Assembly: GCA_017591395.1 (NCBI GenBank)
Contig: WEDG01007640.1
Coordinates: 41,001-105,000 of the forward strand
Reading direction: 5' to 3'
Source of the DNA: Schistocephalus solidus
Lineage: Eukaryota; Platyhelminthes; Cestoda; Diphyllobothriidea; Diphyllobothriidae
DNA: 64,000 nt
Of the stretch, positions 44,771-56,600 are shown piece after piece (the stretch's first letter is position 1; each line of letters begins with the position of its first letter). The notes under the pieces are model-generated. The model saw nothing but the letters and a program-made list of their open reading frames with translations, made no database searches and had not been told where the DNA came from. Both the position numbers and the translations under genes were made by a program.

Positions 44771-47700
44771 TCAAATATAGTGCGTATTATGTTTGCAAGA
44801 AGTGTTAAAAATGAAGACGAAAGTTCTATGTGATAAGACTATTACTGGGACTTTTCCGATGATGGCGGTGGTTCGGGATGTGTCCACCGTACCCAGGCGA
44901 CTTTTTACTCGATCCCAGCAGGCAGAGAAGGAGTCTAGAGCAGGTCGCACGTCAAGAAGGGCGAAATTGTAGTCCTCGTCCACCCCACTATCGTAGTAGT
45001 CAATGATGTAGCGCACGTCCTTGCCACAACGGTCAACCACCCAGTCATGCCGATCGAAGGGCAATTGATAGCTAAGTAGTAAAAGGAAGCCAGTAAGATA
45101 AGGGGCTGCTGGTAGTGAAAATATGATTCCCCGATTGGGAGGGGTGACTCCGTGTTCTGGCGTTTCAAGTGACGAACTTCGTTACCCGCCTTCGGTGACT
45201 GAGAGAGTTATGCGCACAGTACTAACGCGGCGCGCGGGTTGCATAACGATTGTGCTCAGCACGCAGATGAACAACTAGACCGTCTGATCGTGTGAAATGG
45301 AGGTGTTCGTCTCGCTCACCCCCGTCCCGCTGACCATAATTGGCAGTTCCAACGGTTGCATACCTTGACTGCCCCTTGGAAGACTGAATAGGAGAGAAGC
45401 AAGTTCATGCTTCAGCTAACTGGGCGACCGGCTGACATTCAGATATCTTGCCCCTGTCTTGAAGTGAATGGATTGCCTCTGTATACAACCTCAACGGCAT
45501 CAAAACTTAATAACTGCCCTGTTTATGCGACATTAGTGGTCACTGCAGACTAACCTCTTAACGGTCAACTGGTGCCTGCGGGCCTGCAATGAATACAGTA
45601 GAAAACGGCTGAACCCTCCTGATCTGGGAGAGGATCTTCTGGTCACGTAGTCTTTCGGTGGGTGGGCAGTCAGGCCTGGAAGCAATTCCAGTTTGAAGTA
45701 TAGCGAGGAATCTAGACACAGCCTCGGAGTCATCTTTGATATGGACAGGAATTCGCCACAGTTATGGTTGGTTAAATCTTCATTTCGGTACCTTGGGGGA
45801 GGTCGGTGTTGCCAAAAAAACTAGCACTTCACATGGATCTTGATATAATTGAATACATTACGTGCACTCTTTTCTTCTCCATCTAACTCGACTTGGTGAT
45901 AATATTGATAGTTACTTTCCAGTCGTAGCTGTGGTGACAAGACAGTGGACGGGAGTACAGCGATGAGGTGAAATTATGAGAAAAAGGTAAACACTGGGAG
46001 GTGCAACAGAACAGGAGATAAAAGGATGAGATCTGTTAGAAACAGTGTAAACACGATCTCATGAGATGCGCTCTGAAAGCTGAACCTTTGATCTAGGCGG
46101 CATAGATCCCAAAAGATAAAGCGTCTGTTATATAAATAGGGAAGGCTGAACTATGAAATTATAGAAGTAAAAAAAAAACAGAAGCAACAAAAATCAGTTA
46201 TGAAAAATTGCAAAACAGTCTCAGATCACCTACCCCAGCATACGACGAAATCGTGCGCGCATAGAGTAGTTTTGTGAATCACCCGCAAACCTCCGCAGTT
46301 TTGGGGTAAGACACTCACTAAAGAGAAAAAAGGCATGGGCGTCAAGTAAGAATTTGCAGACTCCAGTGAAGGAGAAGACTGAATAAGGTATTACCTTCTG
46401 ATTTCTGGTGTGACAGGCAAGAATGATCAACTTGAACCATGATCAAATAGTCCCAAAATTAGACTTTCACCCGGCCGAGAAATTCTGAGGAAACAAGTTC
46501 TCAGCCAGTTAGCTACCTCCTCAGCCACACACTATGTTAAGTTACAGTTCTTTTTCCTTCTTCCTCAATTAAGGTATTTTTCCGAGGTAGCCGTAGTAAC
46601 ACCTGCGGACGGCTTCATAAAGTCATCGTCGGACTGGTTAATTCGTCGCAAGGACGGGGAATACAATAGTGCCTGATCATTTTGGGGGATTTAAGTGCGA
46701 AGGGCTAAAGTCATGACATGGCCGATAAAGGAAAAATGTGACTGTAAATTACAAACTGGGTTATAACTTCCGGTCAGTCCTTGGGCGGTGCCAGTCCTAA
46801 ATTAATATTCACATGGGATCGCGGTGCTGTAAGGTCGCCGATGTTTGCCACGTGATGCCAGCATTATCAATGAGTCAACAGACTAAAGAACGTACTTTGC
46901 ATGCATGGCTTCCCACTTTAGGACCTCCCGCCATGCCAACTCATTATTGGCGTTGTGAATACGAATGATGTGTTCCATGTCCTTCGGTGAGATTTGGTCG
47001 TCCCGCCAACGCCAACCTTTGCGGAGCATAGCATTCCAGAACATCTGGGGCGAAGGGTAAACCCATCGTTCGTTCTCTTTGGCGTCAGCTTTGGGGATGC
47101 TTGAGACCTCACGAATAGTGGGGAGAGGAAAGGGTTGGTCTGGGCTGGGATTCTGGTTTTCGCGGGGCATCTTCGAAATAGACAATACACATTGGATCAC
47201 CGCCATAGTACCGAGACACATACGATGGGTAGAGGGCAAACTACGGTACACTTGCCATTTCAGTTATAAACAGAGGCATCCTGGAGCCCAGGGGCAATAA
47301 AAAGCTTAGTTTTCAATTGATGCCGAGTGAAAGGATTGGGAATATGATTGTAGCATTAGCATGCAGGGTATAGCAAACTGTGAAATATTACAAGTTGTTA
47401 TGGGTTTCAGAAAAAGTGTATGAGATGCCTTTCAAAGCGGTATGAGAGAATTTGAAATAGTGCGATATTTAACGGTAATGGAGTCCTTCAGATTCCTTGC
47501 AGCAATTAATGGCTATTCATGCACAAATTCAGCACGACTTACGAATATAACTACTGGCCACCGATATGTAATTGACTGCTGCTACAAGTCTACCGTCCGA
47601 CCTGGAAATCAGGGCAAGAAACACTGGCTAACAATACGTCACACAGTTGCACTCAATCTCTCATATCCGCAAGTTCCCGAAGGAAGGAGAGAATAAACCC

Positions 47701-48875
47701 AACACAGAGTATCTTAGAAACTGGTCCATCGATGATAAAGGCCTTAAAAGTTTAAAAATAAAAAGTTTACCTGTTCAAGTCAAATCCAACCTGGCCAGAA
47801 TATAGTCGAAAGATGGTCCTAGAAATCTCCGAAGCTCATAGTGCTCGGGAAGGTAAATAAAACACCTGTGATGAACCCGGTTATTTTCAACTCCGCGTCA
47901 CTCCAGTCTTAGCTGACTCCCATGGTTTCAGCACTAGTTCTTCTCTGCATGCCAGTACTACCTTCGGTTTATGAGATCAGCGCATGGGAAGGCGGATCAT
48001 CACGCATGGAAGGGTATAATACATAAGATGCTGGATGCCGGCTAGCTCAGTCATGATAGCAGCCGTACGATGTATAAGCATATGGGAAGGCGGTCGGAAA
48101 TATTTTAGTTAAGTCGGAAGGAAACCAACAAAAAACTGTCAAGGAAAGGCTACGGTGCGGCTATATGCAATCAGGGTTCAGATTCAATATTACAACACAT
48201 GCTAGGGCATCGGCGAGAACTGTCGCACTTAACAGCCGTGGTCCAGTAGTGCAGGCGATAGTATACAAGATGAACTACTCAGTCCAAAGCGGACCCCAGG
48301 TGCGGGATACTGGAAGGTTGGAGCACTACTCGGCCCTGTTACTCAAAGTTAAACGGCATAAAATTTCTGTTTATCAGATGTCTGAGTCCCCGACCCAATA
48401 AAGTGTATTTCGCCGAAGGGAAAATAGCAACTGGCTAAGACCCATGTAATCCGGTAAAAAATCGAATGCTCTGTCGGCTAACCAAGAAAATTAGGTGATG
48501 ATGAATCTGCTATTTTAATTTTTAAGACAAAGCCCTAAAGCAAGATTTTAAGAACCTAGAATTAACGGATGCTAGTGCGATATCTGATAGAAAACATAAG
48601 AGTAACCTAGATATTAATATCTGCGAAGCATGAGCGAGTTTTCCTTTCTATTAACAATAAAAATTCAAAATCACAAGTATTGGAAAATCAAACTTTGTAA
48701 ACAAAAATATGGAGCCAGACACGTGCTAAGTACCTAGCACGAAAACAGCCTTTACCATATTTAAGGGATTTATTTCAGATGCCGCTTCTTTTGCAACAGG
48801 ACAAGCTCCACTGGAACCTTGATAAGGACAGCCATTTTGATCTTTCGGGCTACCGGCCGATGAGAAAAGCCCCAT
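44771..48875 (-). CDS. HCCS: Holocytochrome c synthase (cytochrome c heme lyase)
   Basis: Mitochondrial intermembrane-space enzyme that attaches heme covalently to the CXXCH cysteines of cytochrome c. Minus-strand exons: 48875-48756, 47170-46896, 46317-46234 and 45071-44771 (stop), all GT-AG with matching phases. They give 259 residues; I recall 268 for human. Landmarks: two Cys-Pro heme-regulatory motifs near the N-terminus (GCPYQ, ACPVA), [37 protein letters not shown] with His112 (the position of the axial heme ligand in the human enzyme) and Glu117 (the position mutated in human disease, as I recall), [20 protein letters not shown] and VRYIIDYYD, then [10 protein letters not shown] and CWDRVK. 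Oddity: the expected C-terminal WW-x-W ending is replaced by a hydrophobic extension, so the true last exon may be spliced elsewhere. Confidence 0.93.
47171..48755 (-). other. HCCS intron 1
   Basis: 1585-bp intron separating the Cys-Pro-motif exon from the catalytic exons. Small plus-strand frames at 47442 and 48165 have no recognised features. Confidence 0.75.
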
Positions 48876-48984
48876 TATCAAAACTAAACTGTTAATGTAA
48901 CTTTCTACGAATGCACGCAATAAAAGGACAACGCTAAACTAATTGCAGCCTGAGGACTAACAAACGGAAGCGACCGTTTTAATA

Positions 48985-49440
48985 CTCAGTTCAGTTCAGT
49001 TTTATTAAGGGAAATATAGGCGAAGCTTTTGAGCTCTCTATTGATGTCAATGACACTGCAACTTAAAAAGGATGACATATAATGGACGTTGGACAAATGG
49101 TTTTCTCCCCGTCATACTACAGGGCATCGGACAAACAATTAAAAATAATATTACTCAAAAATATAGAGCAGTATGTTATATAACGTGAAAATTGTGGATG
49201 GGAATATGTTTCAGGAAATGTGTTAGGTTCTGATGTCGTGGTGGTACTTATATCTGTACTGGTTAAACTTCCGCTTAAACGTGTCAACGGAGGGGACATG
49301 ATGATATCCGCAGGCAGAGCATTCCAGACCGTTATCACTGTTGGAGAAGAAGAACTTTCTTGTGTCGAGTCTTGCACCTGTAGTTTAATTGGATGTCCTC
49401 GCAAGCTAGTGTTATTGGCTAACTCAAAGAAGTCGCCAGA
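48985..49440 (-). mobile_element. LINE 3' fragment (ACTGA-tail family)
   Basis: Minus-strand end of a LINE ORF2: LRGHPIKLQVQ then VITVWNALPADI and an LSGSL segment, homologous to the C-terminal part of the nested LINE at 52798-55842. The 3' end has tandem 'actgaactgaactg' (minus strand) near 48990. Abuts an oppositely oriented LINE fragment at 49440. Confidence 0.7.
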
Positions 49441-50645
49441 TGCAAGGCAACAATCCTCAAGACAGAGTTATTGCCGGAGATTTTAATGCCCCATTGATTG
49501 ACTGGAACATATTATCCGTAAAATGTTCACGGTATTTCTTTAGCTCCAAGCTATTAAAGCTCATGAGGAATCTCTTTCTCGTCCAGAATATAAGATTTGC
49601 AACTACAGGTAAGGAGGCTCAAATGGCGAATTGCCTAGATATCGTTCTTTCAAAGGAACCAATTGATTTGGATGAATTAAGGTAACTCGCGCCGCTAGGT
49701 AAAAGTGACCATATCATGCTGCTGTGGGAATACTGTTTGCACAACAAGCCAACGGAGACTTCTGGTGTTCGGGTTAATAACTGGTGCACAAAATTATCTG
49801 TGATGAGGGATGACTTATCGGCACTAAATTGGCAAACGATTCTGACTGAAAATCCGGATGTAGATTGAACCACTCTCAGGGTCGTTATCATCGATGCTAT
49901 GCGCGAAAACTGCCCTATTAAAAAAGTACAAAAGGCGAACTGCCATCTTTGGTTAACGCAAGATTTAAAAAGACAACTAAACGGAAAGAATAAACTCTGG
50001 AGAAGGTATGTAGCAACAAATCAACCCATGCATTACGGATAATTTCACCGAAAGCGGAACAAAATAAGGTTAATTTTCCGCAGATCACGGGAGGAGTATC
50101 AGACTTAAAAAAAAACAATAATTATACTGTTGACGATTCTTTTATGCTTAAAGAATTGATCTCAATTGTTCTTGAAAGTAAAACTTTCCCTATTTTATGG
50201 AAGGAATCGCACATACTGCCTATTCCCAAACACGGCCGACCTACGTCATTTGACGACTTTAGACCAATCAATACACTGCAAGCAGTCTCGAAGATCTTAG
50301 AGACCTTAATCAAAGACAAATGATGCGTAACCTAACAGAGAATAACCTACTTAATGCGGCTCAGCACGGATTCCTCGAAAAAATGTCTTGTGACACTTGC
50401 CAGCACTCTTTCTCTTATCATGTGCTACAATCTAGAGACAGCGGTTTTGCAATTAACACCGTTTACTTCTATTTCACGAAAGCTTTTGATCATGTTGACC
50501 ATGATCTCCTAAAGATAAGTGAACGGATTATTTTTACCATATTTATTGTCCCTAGCAGTGAACTGTCTATTAATTGTTATTTAAAAAAAGCTCTTTTTAC
50601 TGCTCCATATTATTTGTGGCGGCCATATAATCAATTGGCCTAATT
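49440..50645 (+). mobile_element. Chimeric LINE fragment, two families joined
   Basis: 49440 to about 50100 is an endonuclease segment (AGDFNAPLIDWN, then CLDIVLSKEP and a later WRRY region) closest to the nested LINE at 52798-55842. From about 50125 the sequence is a reverse-transcriptase segment of the copy A/B family (KESHILPIPKHG, FDDFRPINTL, TKAFDHVDHDLL) ending near 50516. The join falls near an A-rich run at 50106-50120. Stops interrupt both parts. Confidence 0.7.
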
Positions 50646-50649
50646 AGTT

Positions 50650-53600
50650 TCACTTTGCATAAATGTGGTTAAAATTGTGCTCGGTTTGTCGTTTTATATT
50701 AACTGTTTGAAATCAGCTGCCAGTTTACCCTTTTTTAGTATACTCTTGTAAATTATTAACCCACTATTTTTCTATTAAGTAAACCAAAATTCCGTCTATT
50801 AGCTTACGATGTCCCGCAAGCGACTCGCAAAAAGACGAAAGGTTGCAGCTTCCCCTCCATCCTTGAGTAATAGAGTAATGGAAGGGGACCTATCTAGCGT
50901 ATGCGAGACTTCGCAGCCCTCTGTAGATATTGTCAACTCTAAAATCCCTTTGGTAAATCTGGAACCTCTTGATCCTCTGATTGCTCAAGCCTACACCTCG
51001 TCCTGCGTTAATTGATCGTCGTCTGACGAATTAGTAGATTTTTTTTGCGTAAAGGAACTATAACCAATGCCTCTGACACAGTTATCCAACAGGCTTTTCA
51101 AGTCATTGGGATAATTAGCTCCAAAACCGAAGAACGGATAAAACGCAATCATAATTTTATACTGCTTAATATTCCCAGTTACATATCTGCTTTCGACGGC
51201 GCACGTTTGTTTCTGGAAAGCAGTGGCTTGGGATTCCAAGTCGCGTATGCTAAACGACTCCACTCGCTCAGTCGTAATGCATCCATATTAGTCACGCTCT
51301 TTTCCTTGATAGAAGTTGACTTCATACTCTCTAGGAAGGAGATAAGTAGAGAATTTTGTCGAAAATGGCATTCCTCGGTTTCCCCTGACCTCACCCCAAT
51401 GCAGAAAAAACTGAAAAAATTTAAATTGTCGACAAGCAGCAGAGAAATGACTGCCACTGTTGCCATGTTGAAGAAATCGCCTCCAATTTCATCTACGGTT
51501 TCGTCATCTGAATCCCCAGCTAACTCTGCACGGAAACCGACCTTGATTAATCTTTTGGGATCCCAAGAAAACAGTATTTCCTTTTTTCGTTCTAAAGACG
51601 GCAGTAATCCTCCTATTACCATACCCATACCAAGTTTACCAGTTACTCCTGGTAAAACAACGCAGATTTCTAGCTCAAAGACAAGTCCGGCTAAAGTCTC
51701 AACCACTCGAAAACCGCAAAACTTTAGCCTCTCCACGAAAACTACTCCGTTACAATCGCCTATTTCTCCCAAAAACATCCCCATCCCAACAACAATGAAT
51801 TTCCAGTTATAACCCAGACCTCATACTGAGGCTGATAAACGAAACATACAAGCATTCTCGCCCAAAAATAGTGCTTCTGTGCCACTCGCAACAGTGCATC
51901 CCCCACCCCGCAGCCAATTTTCTTTACTGTCGTTTCCCCAGTTGTCTCTCAATACGAAGGGTCCTGCTGGACTACTAGACTCACCTGACCTTCTGTGTCA
52001 CCTTAATAGTAATACTTTGCAGTTTTCTGTCCAGAGATTTCCTGGTCATGCCCCAATAGCTACCAGTTGTGCTCAGTTCCCCTGTCTGTCATTTTCACCT
52101 CCATATTTTACTCCCCTTCACCCACATCAGGCGCGTATGATCCAACCTTTTTTCCAGTACAGGGCGGGAGCACCCGCCCCCTATGTTCAGTGGCCCATGA
52201 ACCACTGGATGAATTAGCCGCTCTCCCTAAAAAACAACCACCTTGCCCAATTAAACTGTTTGTTCTAAATGCCAGATCCTTGCTCAATAAAATGCCCTTG
52301 CTTCAGGCTCTAGTCTTTGTCCACTGTCTAGATATCGTTATAGTAACTGAAACATGGGCAACACCTTCCGTAGCCGATCCCGAACTCTCTCTTATAGGTT
52401 ATACTTGTACTTCGAAAAGATCGCCGTGACAGTCGTGGTGGAGGAATTTGTATCTATATTAAACAAGCGCTGGCATTTCCGACCTTAGATAATCCACAAT
52501 TTACTGCTTTTAATGAGAGCTGCTGGCTTCAAATTACCTTAAAGAATAGGAACTCTTTACTCATTGGCTGTGTCTATTGCCCGCCCAATACAAGTGAGGA
52601 TTTATATCTTTGTCTCTCACAAGCATTCCTTGCCGCAGTTGACTTAAATTTTAAGTATTGCTTAATTGCAGGTGATTTCAACCTTCCTGACATTCGCTGG
52701 TTTCCGGTCCCCTCCGGTTCGAGGACTTCCTCGAGGCCGTAGATATTGGCATGTGGACTCAGGTTGTTGACTTCCCTACCCGAGGATCAAGCATACGTAA
52801 TTCAGTAAAATTCAGTATATATAAGGGAGATAGGCAGAGCCTTTAAAACCCTATTTACAGATAGACGCTAGCAAAACAAGCAAATGTTACATGGCGATAG
52901 TCGTTTAAGTATATCGATCATTGCTGTCGACTAAATATATGTTCATCAAGTAAAAATGCATCAAGTCTTCTTTTAAACATTTCAACGCTTTCAGCCTGAA
53001 CAACTGAAGCTGGCAGTTTGTTCCATTGTTCAATCACCCGTTGGGAAAAGAAGTTGGCCCGCACTTCAAGTTTGGCGTGTTTTCTTTTCAGTTTGTATTG
53101 GTGACCTCGGAGATTTGTCATGTTTGCCAATTCAAAAAATGTGTCCATCTGAAGAGCACAATCAACTCCTCTGACCAGTTTGAAGACTAAGATCATATCC
53201 CCTCTGTATTGCCTATAAGAGAGAGGAACAATTTTAAGTTTTTCTAGGCGGCCCTCATAGGGTACGCATTCCAATCCGCTGACTAGTTTCGTTGCCCTCC
53301 GTTGAACTTTCTCCAGCAGAGCGTAGTCATGTTTCATCCAAAGGCGCATGGCCTGGACGCAATATTTCAACACCGGCCGGAAAAATGTTCCAAACACGCG
53401 CTCAAAAAGCTCTCCGTCAAAATTAACGAAGGATCTCCCGATTGCGCCTATGATACACAGCTTTCTTTGCGATATTCGCAAAGTGCGACGATGGTTTGAG
53501 AGTTGGTGTTATCCATATACCCAAGTCCTTTAGAATATTTACCTCCTGGAGTTGCTGACCACTGATGAAGTACTGGTATTCAAACCTAATCATCCTTCTG

Positions 53601-56600
53601 GAACTGGACCGCAATCGGATTATTTGGCATTTGTTAAGATTAAGGTTCTGCAGCCACTCATCATACCATGTTTGCAAGCGATATAAGTTTTGTTGTAATG
53701 TCCGCGCATCCTCCTGTTTTTCAATCGAGTTCCATAACTTCAGATCATCAGCGAATATTACCTTCTCGCATGTCAGACAATCCAGGCAATTGTTCACGTA
53801 TATCAGAAACAAAATTGCACCCAGAATGCTGCTCTGCATAACTCCACTGTGAACGGTTTCTAATTGAGACATGGCGTCTCCAATACAAACACGCTGGCGC
53901 CTGTCTGTGAGAAAGTCGGCCAACCATTTGAGTAGGTAGCCAGTCACACCAATTTGACGCAGCTTAAAGATCAGGCATCTGTTTGGAACCCTGTCAAAGG
54001 CTTTGCTATAGTCAATGTAGACCGCATCGACTGACAAACCCATTTCTAATGATTTTGTCCAACTTTCCATGGATGTGAGCAGGTTTGTGAGGCAGGATCG
54101 AGCACTTCGAAATCCATGTTGATATGAACTAAGAAAGTTATTCTCTTCAAGATGCCTCATCAATTCCGTTTTGGTTATCTTCTCCATCATTTTGCAACAG
54201 ATACTTGTGAGGCTGACTGGTCGGAAACTGTTTGGTGATGTCCTCTCTCCTCCTTTATAGATGGGATTATGTTGGCTATCTTCCACTCGGTAGGCGAAGC
54301 CCCCGCCTCCATCAAACTTTCAAATATCTTGGAGAGTGGAGAGGCCAGCTGGTCTGTGAGTTCATTGAGAACTTTTGCGGATATACAATCTGGGCCAGGT
54401 GATTTAGTAGGATGCAGCTGTTTCAGAGTTTTTCTTACTGTGTCTATTGGGAACGACACCGTGCTTATTTTGTTTGTAGATGTGGCAGTACTGTAGTATT
54501 CGTCCTCGTCAAAAGGTGGTTCCTCGGTATACACGAACATAAAGAAATTGGATAAGAGGCTGGTCTTATCAGAGTTATCAGTTAACCTGTTTCCCTGATT
54601 GTCTTTAAGACAAGGAATGCAGTCGCGATTTGATTTTTGCCTTGTTAACGTTAGCATAAAACCTTTTTGGAATTTATTGGTATGGCTTTGACTATTTCTG
54701 ACTCAAAAGCTGATCTTTCTTTTCTCAGAAGCTTCCGACACCGATTTCGCGGTTTTTAAAGCGGAAAAATGTTCGAGTTGTTGATATCTTGCATATGTTC
54801 TCCACAGTCTTCTTTTCTTCTTGAGATTCCTTTTTATTTCCGATGTCACCCACTCGGGTCGGGAGACGCACGATCGCCTTGAAAGTGGGCAAAATATCTC
54901 TACCAATTGCTGAATCAATTTAATAATGAAGAACCAGGCAGCGTTTGGGTCAGGTGCATGTGCAGGGCTCCAGTCTATCCCATTCAGTTATTCCTTTATT
55001 TTGGGATAATCTGCTTTCCATACATTTCTCTGCCTAACTGCACGACGTTTGGGTACAGAAAGATGACTGTACTCCCAAGCAAGAACACAATGATCACTTC
55101 GTCCAAGCGGCACGTAAGAACTTAATGCAAGGATGCAATTGTCGTCTCTACTAATGATTAGATCCAAACAGCTTGACTGCTGCCCATTTCGGAACCGCGT
55201 CTTCATTGTGACATGTTGGGTAAGAAACTCGTCATTTACCAACTGTAGTAATTTCTGTTCGAATGAATTTTCCGATCGCGAGCAGTACATTGACACCCAA
55301 TCGATATAGGGAGCGTGGAAATCTCCAAGTATTAATAAGTGTTCGCTACGGCAGATTGGCTTTACCTCTGTGATGAGTGCTTCGTTTGTGTCCATTCGCT
55401 GTCCTGATTTCCTATTTGTCGAGGGCCAATCTGGAATGAAGTCAATGCCTTCTCGTATGAACATTGCGATTCCACCACCCCTACGTCCGTTTCTATCCAT
55501 GCTGATAAGCTGAAAACCGTCTATTCTGACTTCTGTGTCTGAAATTTGTTCATTTAACCCCGTTTCAGTTAGAGCTATGAAGTCAGTTTTTAAATGGTCC
55601 ACGACCAGTTTAATTTCATCCATTTTGTTTAATAGACTCTGCACATTTGTGTACATCATTTTAATCTTGTTTTCTTCCCTTGATTTCTGAAGATTTTAAG
55701 TTCTTTCTTCCCCATGGCGATTTTTGCTGGATAATTTTTACGAGATATATCCAGTCTCCTGTCTGGGTTCAAATCTATAGGCATTTGGTAGGGCTTTTGA
55801 CCGGGGTGGTTGCCATCAATTTCACCGGATGTTCCCATACTTGATCTAATCTTCTGCATAGGTAGCCTGCCTTTGACAGTGGCATCATTAGGCCCACTTG
55901 GGAGCTCAGACCATTATATCGTTGTTTCTACACTACAACTCGAAACCGATGAAACGCTTTCCAAAAATATAGCCTTTTCTTTGATTTTCGATTAGCGCTT
56001 TCAACAGACTTATTGATACATCTTAACTCCCCTGACTGGTCTAATTTCTTTATGTGTCAGGATGTGAACACCTGTACTGGTATGCTTTACGAAGTTTTAG
56101 ATCCACTTATTTCTCGTTTTGTTCCCCGTAAGAAATTAATTAATGTCACGGATGAGGTTTATCTCCCTTTATCTTTTCGCCGTAGGTTGCGTAAACTCTC
56201 TCGTCGATTCCATTTGCAAAACGACATTTCCGTTCTGCCCTTGATTCACCGTATTTTGGAGCAGGCCAAGATGCTTACTGAAGAAAAACGGCTAGCCGAC
56301 GAGGTCAAATATGTCGAAAACCGTTCGTTAAATGTAGCGAAACTTTTTTTCAAGCGCAATAAGCACCCATAGTAAAACATGGCATCCCGTACTACTGGAC
56401 TCCGTTGGCAATCCTGTAGTTGATGACAAATTAACGGCTGATAATTTTAAAGTTTTCTTGTCCAGAACATTTATTGAAAATTCGACCGCTCCCACTCCGC
56501 CCTTCCAGGTTTGGACCGGTGCCGTCCTGGAGATCATAACTTTTACCCTCTGGGACGTAACCGTAGCCATTCGACGTTTTCGTCAATCTTATAGTCCTGA

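Noticed and set aside
53562..53580. Further CTGATGA-like sites (for example near 37366, 53560 and 59537) as hammerheads
   Set aside because: They lack GAAA at a suitable distance or complementary stem I strands; two are inside LINE coding DNA.
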